Shown here: positions 24,468 to 32,310 of the stretch, piece after piece
How the letters are laid out: each line of letters begins with the position of its first letter
Numbering within the stretch: the stretch's first letter is position 1
From: Ignavibacteriales bacterium
GTDB lineage: Bacteria > Bacteroidota > Ignavibacteria > UBA10030
NCBI GenBank assembly: GCA_016192345.1
Contig: JACPUH010000018.1
Coordinates: 1 to 35,467, forward strand
Length of the DNA: 35,467 bases
Direction: 5' to 3'
The notes under the pieces: model-generated
What the model saw: the letters and a program-made list of their open reading frames with translations, nothing else
Databases searched by the model: none
What the model was told of the DNA's origin: nothing
Program-made: the position numbers and the translations under genes

Positions 24468-26015
24468 ATGTCTGAAGAAAAAAAACAGCACAGTCAGAAC
24501 CAGCCACAGCGTCCAGATGACCATGATGATTTAAACGTACTTATGCTTCGAAGGAGGGAGGAACTGGAGGAATTGCGGAAGTTGGGGATTAATCCCTATC
24601 CACACGGGTTCGAGAGGTCTGATTACTCGAAGCAGATCGTCTCAGGTTTTCAGGACGAAGCGCCTCAGAGTACGGTGTCCGTTGCGGGGCGAATCATGAC
24701 AATTCGCCGGATGGGAAAGGCGTCGTTTTGCCATATCCAGGACCCCCATGGGAAAATCCAGATCTATTTAAAGAAGGATGACTTGGGGTCGATGTATGAT
24801 GCATTTAAGTTGCTCGATATCGGGGATGTCATCGGGATCAAGGGCTTTGTTTTCCGGACAAAGATGGGGGAGGTCTCCATCCATGCCCGGGAGCTTGTCC
24901 TCCTCGCCAAATCCATCAGACCTCTGCCGGTTGTGAAGGAAAAGGTTGATGAGCAAGGAAACAAAACAGTTTATGATCCCTTCTCTGATAAAGAGCTCCG
25001 TTACCGGCAACGCTATGTCGATCTCGTTGTCAACCCCCAGGTTCGCGAAACATTCATCAAGCGGGCGAAGATCATCAGCACCATGAGACGTTTTTTGGAT
25101 GATCGTGGGTATCTTGAGGTCGAGACCCCGGTGCTTCAACCGATCTACGGCGGAGCATCCGCACGCCCGTTCAAGACCCATCACAATGCTTTGGATATCG
25201 ACCTCTTCCTCCGGATTGCTGACGAGTTGTACCTGAAGCGGCTCATTGTCGGAGGCTTCGAGGGGGTCTATGAGATCTCCAAGGATTTCAGGAACGAGGG
25301 GATGGATCGGACCCATAACCCCGAGTTCACGATGATGGAGTTGTACGTCGCCTACAAAGACTACCAGTGGATGATGGCGTTAACGGAACAACTCGTCCAT
25401 GACATTGCGGTGGCGGTCAATGGCAAGCCGACGGCAAGCCTGGGAGGGAACGAGATCGATTTCACCCCTCCATGGAAACGGATCTCGATGTTCGATGCCA
25501 TCAAGGAACGGACCGGCAAAGACCTGCGCGGCAAGTCCGAACAGGAGCTCCGTGCCGTTGCCAGGGAACTCCATGTGGAAGTGGAACCCGGCCTCGGCAG
25601 CGGAGCGATCATCGACGCGGTGTTCGGAGAAAGGGTTGAGCCGCACCTGATCCAGCCGACATTCATTACAGACTATCCGTTGGAAATGTCCCCCCTTGCG
25701 AAGAAACACCGGAGCGAGTCCGGGCTGGTGGAGCGGTTTGAAGGGATTGTCAACGGCAAGGAGGTCTGCAATGCTTTCTCGGAGCTCAATGATCCTCTCG
25801 ATCAACGGGAGCGTTTTGAAGAGCAGATGAAGCTCCGCGCCCGCGGCGATGAAGAGGCACAGGTGATCGACGAGGATTTCCTCCGCTCGCTCGAGTACGG
25901 CATGCCCCCGACGGCCGGACTCGGCATCGGGATCGATCGGCTGGTGATGCTGCTGACAAACAACGAATCGATCCGCGATGTGATCCTGTTTCCCCAGATG
26001 AAACCGGAGCACTAA
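24468..26015 (+). CDS. lysS: Lysyl-tRNA synthetase, class II
   Basis: LysRS attaches lysine to tRNA-Lys. The 515-residue class II enzyme has a polar N-terminal leader, an OB-fold anticodon domain (about 65-165, with [21 protein letters not shown]) and the catalytic core. Motif 2 is [18 protein letters not shown] and motif 3 is [19 protein letters not shown]. The C-terminus [12 protein letters not shown] is the usual ending. In the 162-base gap before it I see TATATT at 24434-24439 as a possible -10 element but no convincing partner, and otherwise nothing recognisable. Transcription probably ends in the repeat-rich gap that follows. Confidence 0.97.
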   Translation: MSEEKKQHSQNQPQRPDDHDDLNVLMLRRREELEELRKLGINPYPHGFERSDYSKQIVSGFQDEAPQSTVSVAGRIMTIRRMGKASFCHIQDPHGKIQIYLKKDDLGSMYDAFKLLDIGDVIGIKGFVFRTKMGEVSIHARELVLLAKSIRPLPVVKEKVDEQGNKTVYDPFSDKELRYRQRYVDLVVNPQVRETFIKRAKIISTMRRFLDDRGYLEVETPVLQPIYGGASARPFKTHHNALDIDLFLRIADELYLKRLIVGGFEGVYEISKDFRNEGMDRTHNPEFTMMELYVAYKDYQWMMALTEQLVHDIAVAVNGKPTASLGGNEIDFTPPWKRISMFDAIKERTGKDLRGKSEQELRAVARELHVEVEPGLGSGAIIDAVFGERVEPHLIQPTFITDYPLEMSPLAKKHRSESGLVERFEGIVNGKEVCNAFSELNDPLDQRERFEEQMKLRARGDEEAQVIDEDFLRSLEYGMPPTAGLGIGIDRLVMLLTNNESIRDVILFPQMKPEH

Positions 26016-26076
26016 CTTGTTCTTGCCTGCAAGAAAGAAATATCCACTAAGTTCACAGCCGGAGGCTTATGAATGA

Positions 26077-26093
26077 GGCACGCGTAGCGTGCC
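26077..26093. repeat. Perfect 7-bp palindromic hairpin, triloop
   Basis: GGCACGC (26077-26083), loop GTA, and GCGTGCC (26087-26093) make a perfect GC-rich hairpin in the gap between lysS and the lipoprotein array. No T-run follows, so it looks like a REP-type element rather than an intrinsic terminator. Confidence 0.7.
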
Positions 26094-26124
26094 ACACTTT
26101 GGATATTCGCTGGTCCAATGTGGG

Positions 26125-26140
26125 GGATGCTAGCACATCC
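26125..26140. repeat. Short palindrome around TGCTAGCA
   Basis: GGATG (26125-26129) and CATCC (26136-26140) flank a six-base centre, and TGCTAGCA (26128-26135) is itself self-complementary. It is the second palindrome within 50 bases in this gap. Confidence 0.55.
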
Positions 26141-26161
26141 TACAGTTATGGGCCCTTGGCT

Positions 26162-26189
26162 CTTCGTGTCCCTTGGTGTCCTTCGTGGA
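26162..26189. repeat. Three degenerate tandem 9-mers (CTTCGTGTC-type)
   Basis: CTTCGTGTC (26162-26170), CTTGGTGTC (26172-26180) and CTTCGTGGA (26181-26189) follow each other almost without spacing. They are non-coding and lie between the palindromes and the first lipoprotein gene. Confidence 0.6.
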
Positions 26190-26246
26190 TCACTTTAGGG
26201 GCTTTCTGACACGCTGGACCATCCCGGGAGGAGGGTATCGTATCGG

Positions 26247-26999
26247 ATGATTTGGCTACCGCTTCGCTTCACTCGCTTCCCCCATACTGATCTCTTTCGC
26301 TCCACCTATCCCACACAAGGGAGGACTCTGTTTTTCAGTCTCATCCTTATCAGTACCTCTTTGTCTTTCAGCACATGTGATGAATTTCTTCCTGCATACA
26401 GCGAGCCGGATGCCGTCCTTGAAGCGACCCTCTCCACCCAATACGTCCTGGATATTACGGACAACTCCCTGAAGGTGTATCTGACTGCGCGAAACGTTTT
26501 TGACGAAACGCTTCAGGCAAAGGCTGATGTCACGGGAACGATCGAACTTGAATCATTGCGGGATCCTTCAGTCAGGAAAGCCTTCCTCCTTTCCGCCGCC
26601 AACTTCATCGAGGCCCCAGGGTACAATCGAAACACCGGCATCCTGACGATCAACCCCCATCAGAGTGTCCGACTCGGTGTCTCATGGAATTTTGTGACCG
26701 ACGATGCCGGGAGGGATATCCGGCGCGAATTTTTCAAATATATCGAGGATCCAACCTGTGAGGATCGATGCTTCGCACTGACGGAAGATTGGGTTGTCCG
26801 TGGGCGGGTTCAGCTTTTTGAAAAAACGGGCTCGAGCGTAGCGGATTCGATCCAGTATGCACTATGTTTCGTGAACCAGTATGTCCGTTCGGGCCCGGAG
26901 GGGGGATGTGCTTCGTTCGATACGAATGCCCCATGTAACCTCCGCCCGCCGGTTCTGGGGAATTTTTGCACGCCGCAGCGGTTCCAGGAAGGAAGGTAA
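26247..26999 (+). CDS. Lipoprotein-family protein L1 of the receptor-associated array
   Basis: First of five divergent paralogues. After an unusually long 27-residue pre-region, a hydrophobic segment (28-43) ends at Cys44 followed by DEFLPAYSEP, matching the C-[DK]-E-x-LP-x-Y-x-[DE]-P start of all five. The lipobox (FSTC) is poor, so lipidation is uncertain. The mature part has the shared landmarks FDETLQ, TGTIEL, a Lys/Arg-containing segment before FLLSAANFIE, GILTINPHQSVRLGVSWNF, EDPTC and LCFVNQYV, with extra Cys near the C-terminus. Beta-rich character suggests a sandwich domain. No known family is recognised. GGGAGGAGG lies 11 bases before the ATG. L2 starts four bases after its stop. 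Confidence 0.8.
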   Translation: MIWLPLRFTRFPHTDLFRSTYPTQGRTLFFSLILISTSLSFSTCDEFLPAYSEPDAVLEATLSTQYVLDITDNSLKVYLTARNVFDETLQAKADVTGTIELESLRDPSVRKAFLLSAANFIEAPGYNRNTGILTINPHQSVRLGVSWNFVTDDAGRDIRREFFKYIEDPTCEDRCFALTEDWVVRGRVQLFEKTGSSVADSIQYALCFVNQYVRSGPEGGCASFDTNAPCNLRPPVLGNFCTPQRFQEGR

Positions 27000-27003
27000 G
27001 GCG

Positions 27004-27666
27004 ATGAGGCGCGCGGTCCGCCCCGTGTTGGGCTTGAGCATGTTCCTCCTGAGTCTCTCGTTATCATGCGACGAACAACTTCCGCTCTACGCGGAACCGA
27101 ATTTTATTTTTGAAGCGTCGCTGAGCGGTTTCTATGCCCATTCACTCTCCGACAACGCGCTGAAAATCTACTTGACGGTAAAAAACATCTACCATGAGAC
27201 TTTTCAGGAGGAGGCCCTGTTGCAGGGTGAGCTGTTGGTGACATCCGTAAGAGATTCTGCTCTGCAGCGCAGGTTTACCCTCTCTTTTGCTGAAGTGATT
27301 GAGGGGCCCGGCTATAACCGCCGGACTGGAGTGTTGACAATGGAACCCGGGGCGACAGTGCGTCTGGGTGTCAGTTGGGACTTCGTGGATGACCGGGGGG
27401 AGGATTTGCGATATGATTTTTTCAAATATGTCGAGGACCCTGCCTGTCCTTCGCGATGTCTCGCCATGCCGGAGGAGTTCACTGCGAAAGCTTTTGTCCT
27501 GTTGTACGACAGAACCGGCCAGGTATCTGCCCCGCCGATCTCATTGCAGGTGTGCTACGTCTTCGCGTACGTCGGTTCGCCCTGCAGTTCGGCGATAACC
27601 ATTCCCCCCTGTAACGACCGGTGGTCATTGACGGGGAGGGTTTGCAGACCGCAGCGCGGAGCGTAA
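27004..27666 (+). CDS. Lipoprotein-family protein L2 of the receptor-associated array
   Basis: A 220-residue paralogue of L1 with a clean lipoprotein-type signal: MRRAVRPVLG then a hydrophobic run, and Cys22 in SLSC followed by DEQLPLYAEP. It is closest to L1: both have SDNALKIYLT/TDNSLKVYLT, GPGYNRRTG/APGYNRNTG and FFKYVEDP/FFKYIEDP. Further shared parts are VRLGVSWDF and the conserved VEDPAC and VCYVFAYV cysteines, with three more Cys near the end that could form disulfides in the periplasm or outside the cell. The ATG at 27004 is chosen because it begins the signal peptide; upstream in-frame codons lie inside L1. Function unknown. Confidence 0.82.
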   Translation: MRRAVRPVLGLSMFLLSLSLSCDEQLPLYAEPNFIFEASLSGFYAHSLSDNALKIYLTVKNIYHETFQEEALLQGELLVTSVRDSALQRRFTLSFAEVIEGPGYNRRTGVLTMEPGATVRLGVSWDFVDDRGEDLRYDFFKYVEDPACPSRCLAMPEEFTAKAFVLLYDRTGQVSAPPISLQVCYVFAYVGSPCSSAITIPPCNDRWSLTGRVCRPQRGA

Positions 27667-27709
27667 AGGTCACTATCCGTATGATGTATTTCATGAGTGG
27701 GCAAGAACG

Positions 27710-28357
27710 ATGAGACAATCGACGTACGGTATCCTTCTTTCCGGTTTGATGTTCGGATTGTTGTTCACCGGGGCATGTGATGAATACCTCCCTTCGTATC
27801 GCGAACCGGGCGCGGTCCTCGAGGGGAAGATCGAAGCAACCTATGTCCTCACTTCATCCGACAACCGGGTGGGCATTGCAGTGACCGCCGTGAACAAGTA
27901 TGAGGAATCACTGGAAGGGCGTCGGGACTTCACTGGTTCGATCGAAATTCGTTCGAAACGGAGACCGGAATTGCGGAAGACGTTGAACATTTCCTCCACG
28001 CAATTGATCTACGCACGAATCCACAACACCCAAACCGGCATGGTCAGGATGGATCCGGGGGACTCTGTTCGGTTTCTTGTGTCATGGAATCTTGCAGGCT
28101 CCGATACACCGGGCGACAATGAATTTCTCGATTTGTTCTCCTATTACATCGATCCCGCCTGTCCCGGACCGCCACCGAGCCCGTCGCGAACGATTGCATT
28201 TCGTGAGACATTCATCCTGAGTGGTGAGTTAAGGGTTTTTGAGCAAGCGAGTCCGGCCATCGTGGGCCCGACCGAGTTTTCTTTTTGCCGCGTGTCGCGA
28301 TGGGTTGAACCCAACGTGTGTCCCACCGTTGACCAGCGTACATGCAGCAGTCGGTAA
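27710..28357 (+). CDS. Lipoprotein-family protein L3 of the receptor-associated array
   Basis: A 215-residue member with signal peptide and Cys23 (TGAC) followed by DEYLPSYREP. It is the most diverged copy: it keeps YEESLEG, GSIEIRSKRRPELRKTLNIS, MVRMDPGDSVRFLVSWN, DPACPGPP and FSFCRVSRWV, but the middle Asp-Asp-Arg-Gly turn is replaced by a different loop, and a Pro-rich insert (GPPPSPSR) follows the conserved Cys. It directly precedes the first TonB receptor (55 bases), so it is the best candidate partner for T1. Its ribosome-binding site is weak. The mature protein should be a lipid-anchored outer-membrane or surface protein. Confidence 0.8.
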   Translation: MRQSTYGILLSGLMFGLLFTGACDEYLPSYREPGAVLEGKIEATYVLTSSDNRVGIAVTAVNKYEESLEGRRDFTGSIEIRSKRRPELRKTLNISSTQLIYARIHNTQTGMVRMDPGDSVRFLVSWNLAGSDTPGDNEFLDLFSYYIDPACPGPPPSPSRTIAFRETFILSGELRVFEQASPAIVGPTEFSFCRVSRWVEPNVCPTVDQRTCSSR

Positions 28358-28412
28358 ATTGCAAAACGACAGTAGCATCAGAGATCAGAACATCATCTGA
28401 GAAGGGAATGAA

Positions 28413-30962
28413 ATGAAAAAGAACCGACCTTTCTTTTTTCTTTTCGCGATTTTTGGCTTGTGCACGCTTGTTTCTGAAGCTGCTCTATTGCGCGGCATTA
28501 CCGGCATTCTCGAAGGCCGCGTCCGGGATCGGCAAAGCAGTGAATTGCTCGTTGGCGTGAATGTCACTATTGTCGGTACCCCATACGGTGCGGCGAGCGA
28601 TGCCGAAGGGCTCTATATCATCAATAATGTGCGCGCGGGGGTGTACGAAGTCCGCTTGAGCTTCATCGGCTACAAGACGGTGTTGATGAAGAATGTCACC
28701 ATCCTTCCGGATCTGCGGACGCGGATCGACGTCGATCTCGATCCGACTGCAATCGAGCTCGACGTGGTGGAAGTGCGCGCCGAGCGTCCGCTCATCCAGA
28801 AGGACCTGGCGGCGACGGCGTTTTCGATCGGTGAAATCAAGCTCGAGAAGCTTCCCGTCTCCTCCTTCCGTGATGTCCTGATGTTGCAGCCCGGTACGAC
28901 GCTGGAGGGGAATGTCCGCGGCGGAAAAACCACGGAGGTGGCATTCCTCGTTGACGGACTCCCCGTGCAGGATGTGATTGGCGGGGGGCTTGCCGCCAAT
29001 CTTCCCAAAAGTTCCATCACGGGGTTGACGCTCCACACCGGAGGGTTCGATGCGGAGTACGGCAATGCACTTTCCGGTGTTGTGAATGTTGTGACGCGGA
29101 GCGGCGGAACCACACACAACCTCGGACTTCGGGTGGATCGCGACGGCTGGCTTCCCGCCAGCGTCAACAAACAGCAGGATCGTTCCACGGAGATTGAACT
29201 CTCAGCGGGTGGCCCTCTGGTTCAGGAACGGCTGACCTATTTTACCGCGAACACCTTCATCGCGAGCGATACACGATGGTGGCAGGATCTCGAAAAATTC
29301 TTCGGTTCACCGATCAGCACGGAGTGGACCGGCTTCGGCAAGATCGAGTTTTTCCTCTCCCCGGCCCAGAAACTGAGCCTGCAGGGAATCTATTCGCTCC
29401 GTTCCTGGCGGGATTATGAATTCAGCTGGCGATTTAACCTTGCCGGGTTGCCCCGACGGTCGCGCGATGCGTACCGCCTGGCTTTATCCTATTCCCATAC
29501 CCTGTCGGCAGAATCGTTTTACACCGTGAGCCTTAGCTCATTTTACAACCGGTCCCATATCGGCGAAGGAACAAAGGAGGATTTGATCCTCCAGCCCTAC
29601 CAGTATGATTTCTATCTCCAGTATATCCTCGAGGGACAACGAAACTGGTGGGCCGATACGAAACAACTGACCTACTCCCTGAAGGGAGAGTACACGACGC
29701 ACATCGACAAGATGCACCTCGTCCGGGGCGGTCTTGAACTGAACCAGTACGACATTTTCTCCGACCTGGTGAAATATGAGCCGCAGAGGACCTACTTCGG
29801 CAAACCGATCACCGATGCCCCGCTTCTGAATTTCAGCAATTCCTATTCCTATCGCCCGCGTTCGGGAAGCGTCTTCATCCAGGATAAGGTGGAGATCGAG
29901 CGCGACGGGTCAAACCTCAGTGTCGGCGTGCGGTGGGACTTCATGGACCCGACGGCTGAACGGCCCCTTGTGGAATTCATTCCCATCAACCAGAAGGAGT
30001 TTGAACAGCGGGTAACCGGATCGGTGAAGGCAAAATTCAAACAACAATTCAGCCCGCGCCTGAGTTTCGCTGCCCCGGTGAGTCTCTCCAGTTTCTTTTT
30101 CGCGAACTTCGGGCACTACTTCCAGTTTCCGCTCTTTGACTATCTCTATTCCGGCATCAACCCCGTACAACTCCGGGAGGGGGCGAGGAATGTGTTGACC
30201 GGGAACCCGGACCTTGAGCCGGAGCGAACAGTGGCGTGGGAGGTGGGTTTCAAGTACGGCCTTGATGAGAACGTCGTTGCTTCGGTCACGTACTTCAAGA
30301 AAAATTTCCTGAACCAGATCGATTCCAAGACCCTCATCCCGTTCGACAGCAAATCCGGGGGAGATTTCGGATTTTCCTCCTATGTCAATAACGCGGAGGC
30401 GAACTCGTCCGGGATCGAGGTGGTTCTGAGCCGCGAACGGGACGAGCGGCTTTCCGGCAGCATTTCCTACTCCTATATGGTCACCGAAGGGATCAGCGAG
30501 TACGTCGATCAAACCATCAACTATGCTCAATGGGGCTTCCCGCTTGCCGTCCGGCCCTTCCCCTTAAGCTGGGACCAGCGCCACACGGTGAAGGCCGACG
30601 CTGAATTCCTGCTTCCGTTCGGCATCCAGACGAACATGATCCTCCTGTATAATTCCCCGCGCCCATATACGTTGTACCCGACGCGGGACGGCTTTACCCC
30701 TCTTGATCCTTCGAAAGCATTTTTGCCGAATAATGGAAGAATGCAGAACGTGGTGTTCCTGAATATCAAAGCGTCAAGGCAATTCCTGGTTGACGAGGGG
30801 ATGCCGTACCGCGTGACCATTTATGTCGATGCCCGCAACATTTTCAACACGAAAAATGTCCGGTGGATCGACTCGAGCGGACGAATCGGCGGCGAGCTGG
30901 GAGATCCGGGCGCGTACTACGACCCGCGCCGTGTCAGGGTTGGACTCCGAATAGAACTGTAA
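28413..30962 (+). CDS. TonB-dependent outer-membrane receptor T1 with carboxypeptidase-regulatory-like domain
   Basis: Receptors of this class import bound substrates across the outer membrane using TonB energy. The 849 residues comprise a signal peptide (cleavage near VSEA, residue 24), a carboxypeptidase-D-regulatory-like beta-sandwich (about 30-112: GILEGRVRD, VGVNVTIVGTPYGAASDAEG, YEVRLSFIGYKTV) and a TonB-box-like stretch (ELDVVEVRAERP). A plug (130-232) with VDGLPVQDVIGG and GGFDAEYGNALSGVVNVVT follows, then a long beta-barrel ending RRVRVGLRIEL. The last residue is Leu instead of the Phe usual for barrel-assembly recognition. No siderophore- or B12-specific signature is seen, so the ligand is unknown. 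GAAGGGAA gives a ribosome-binding site. Confidence 0.93.
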   Translation: MKKNRPFFFLFAIFGLCTLVSEAALLRGITGILEGRVRDRQSSELLVGVNVTIVGTPYGAASDAEGLYIINNVRAGVYEVRLSFIGYKTVLMKNVTILPDLRTRIDVDLDPTAIELDVVEVRAERPLIQKDLAATAFSIGEIKLEKLPVSSFRDVLMLQPGTTLEGNVRGGKTTEVAFLVDGLPVQDVIGGGLAANLPKSSITGLTLHTGGFDAEYGNALSGVVNVVTRSGGTTHNLGLRVDRDGWLPASVNKQQDRSTEIELSAGGPLVQERLTYFTANTFIASDTRWWQDLEKFFGSPISTEWTGFGKIEFFLSPAQKLSLQGIYSLRSWRDYEFSWRFNLAGLPRRSRDAYRLALSYSHTLSAESFYTVSLSSFYNRSHIGEGTKEDLILQPYQYDFYLQYILEGQRNWWADTKQLTYSLKGEYTTHIDKMHLVRGGLELNQYDIFSDLVKYEPQRTYFGKPITDAPLLNFSNSYSYRPRSGSVFIQDKVEIERDGSNLSVGVRWDFMDPTAERPLVEFIPINQKEFEQRVTGSVKAKFKQQFSPRLSFAAPVSLSSFFFANFGHYFQFPLFDYLYSGINPVQLREGARNVLTGNPDLEPERTVAWEVGFKYGLDENVVASVTYFKKNFLNQIDSKTLIPFDSKSGGDFGFSSYVNNAEANSSGIEVVLSRERDERLSGSISYSYMVTEGISEYVDQTINYAQWGFPLAVRPFPLSWDQRHTVKADAEFLLPFGIQTNMILLYNSPRPYTLYPTRDGFTPLDPSKAFLPNNGRMQNVVFLNIKASRQFLVDEGMPYRVTIYVDARNIFNTKNVRWIDSSGRIGGELGDPGAYYDPRRVRVGLRIEL

Positions 30963-30967
30963 GAAAG

Positions 30968-31624
30968 ATGCGACACCTTGTTTCCCGACAATTTAACGAT
31001 TTCACGTACCCTATGGGCTTCCTGAAGTATTGTCTCTTGATGCTCGCCGGACTTTCTCTCTCATGCAAAGAGCCTTTGCCGGTCTACAAGGATCCTGCAG
31101 ATGTGTTTTCAGGCAGTCTCAGAATCGGGTATTTGTTCGGGACGCCCCCGGCAAATATTTTTTCCGTACAGTTGATCACGATCAATGACTTTGACGAAAC
31201 GTTTGAAGGGAGGACTTTGTTTGAAGGCTCCATTGAGATTGCACTGGCGAGGAAGCCGGAAGTGAAAAAGACTTTCTTCTTATCAGCCAATAATCTTATT
31301 CAAGGGAGGTATACCGCCGGATCGAGAACCCTTATATTGAACCCCGGTGACACCGTACGGGTTGGCGTAAGTTGGGATTTCATTGACGACACAGGAACAG
31401 ACTTGCGTGAAGCGGAATTCCATTACTTCTCTGATCAGACGTGCCAGGCGCGACTCATCGCGAGGGAAGAAACGTTGAGTGTCAGAGGGACATTAAAGTT
31501 GTACGACAGGACGGGAGAGATAAAGTTTGGTCCGGTTCTCTTTTCCCTCTGCCATGTCAAGAACACAAAACCTCCGGGGTGCGTGACGATTTTGGGGGAG
31601 GAAGCTTGCGGATTGGTGCGGTGA
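30968..31624 (+). CDS. Lipoprotein-family protein L4 of the receptor-associated array
   Basis: A 218-residue member that starts five bases after T1. The ATG at 30968 has TAAGAAAG just upstream; the ATG at 31013 would give a more typical 17-residue lipoprotein signal but has no ribosome-binding site. The lipid Cys (33 from the first ATG) in LSLSC is followed by KEPLPVYKDP. It is very similar to L5: both have FEGSIEIALARKPEVKK-type blocks, VSWDFIDD, YDRTGEIKFGPV and LCHV. Note C-K-E rather than C-D-E here, which may alter sorting. The mature domain is beta-rich; function unknown. Confidence 0.82.
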   Translation: MRHLVSRQFNDFTYPMGFLKYCLLMLAGLSLSCKEPLPVYKDPADVFSGSLRIGYLFGTPPANIFSVQLITINDFDETFEGRTLFEGSIEIALARKPEVKKTFFLSANNLIQGRYTAGSRTLILNPGDTVRVGVSWDFIDDTGTDLREAEFHYFSDQTCQARLIAREETLSVRGTLKLYDRTGEIKFGPVLFSLCHVKNTKPPGCVTILGEEACGLVR

Positions 31625-31675
31625 GAACTACGAAGGGACCCTTTTCCATCCTGACATCATAATAGAAGACAAACC

Positions 31676-32293
31676 ATGAACTTCCCCGCCATTGTTTCGA
31701 AATCCTTGATTATGGTCGTGGCAGGGCTCTCCCTTTCCTGCAAAGAACCGTTGCCCTCATATAAAGATCCCACGGAAGTCTTTTCCGGAGCGTTACGGCC
31801 GACATATCTTTTCACCCCCACCCAAAACCACCTGAGTGTTCAGTTGGCGGTTATGAACGATTATGACGAGACCTTTGAGGGGAAGACACTGTTCGAAGGA
31901 TCGATTGAGATCGCCCTGAGTCGGAAACCGGACATCAAAAAAACCTTCTTCCTCTCCTCTTCGAACTTAATCCGGGGGAAGTATAACGCCGGGTCCAGGG
32001 TCTTAACGTTCGATCCCGGCGATGAAGTCCGGCTTGGGGCGACATGGAATTTTATTGATGACAGGGGGGTGGATCTCCGGACGGACGAATTTGTGTATAG
32101 GACCGATCCGACATGCAACCAGCGAAGGATCGCGCAGGAAGAGTCTTTTTTCATTACGGGGAAACTTAAACTGTACGACAGGACGGAGGAGATCAAATTC
32201 GGGCCGGTGACATTTGCCATGTGTCATGTCAACGCATGGATTGAAAAAATTTGCATCACGGTTACCGCAGACGAAGCGTGCAAAGTACGTTAA
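31676..32293 (+). CDS. Lipoprotein-family protein L5 of the receptor-associated array
   Basis: A 205-residue member with signal peptide MNFPAIVSKSLIMVVAG and Cys22 in LSLSC followed by KEPLPSYKDP. It is the closest relative of L4, sharing nearly all landmarks (YDETFEGKTLFEGSIEIAL, SRKPDIKKTFFLSSSNLI, DPGDEVRLGATWNFIDDRG, KLYDRTEEIKFGPVTFAMCHV), so the two are a tandem duplication younger than the L1-L3 split. It stops 17 bases before T2. The ribosome-binding site is weak, and it may depend on upstream translation. Confidence 0.82.
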   Translation: MNFPAIVSKSLIMVVAGLSLSCKEPLPSYKDPTEVFSGALRPTYLFTPTQNHLSVQLAVMNDYDETFEGKTLFEGSIEIALSRKPDIKKTFFLSSSNLIRGKYNAGSRVLTFDPGDEVRLGATWNFIDDRGVDLRTDEFVYRTDPTCNQRRIAQEESFFITGKLKLYDRTEEIKFGPVTFAMCHVNAWIEKICITVTADEACKVR

Positions 32294-32310
32294 CAAAAAG
32301 GATCAACCCC

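Noticed and set aside
30863..30967. N-terminal extension of L4 overlapping the end of T1
   Set aside because: It would be read from T1 coding sequence, is highly Arg-rich and precedes the real signal peptide.
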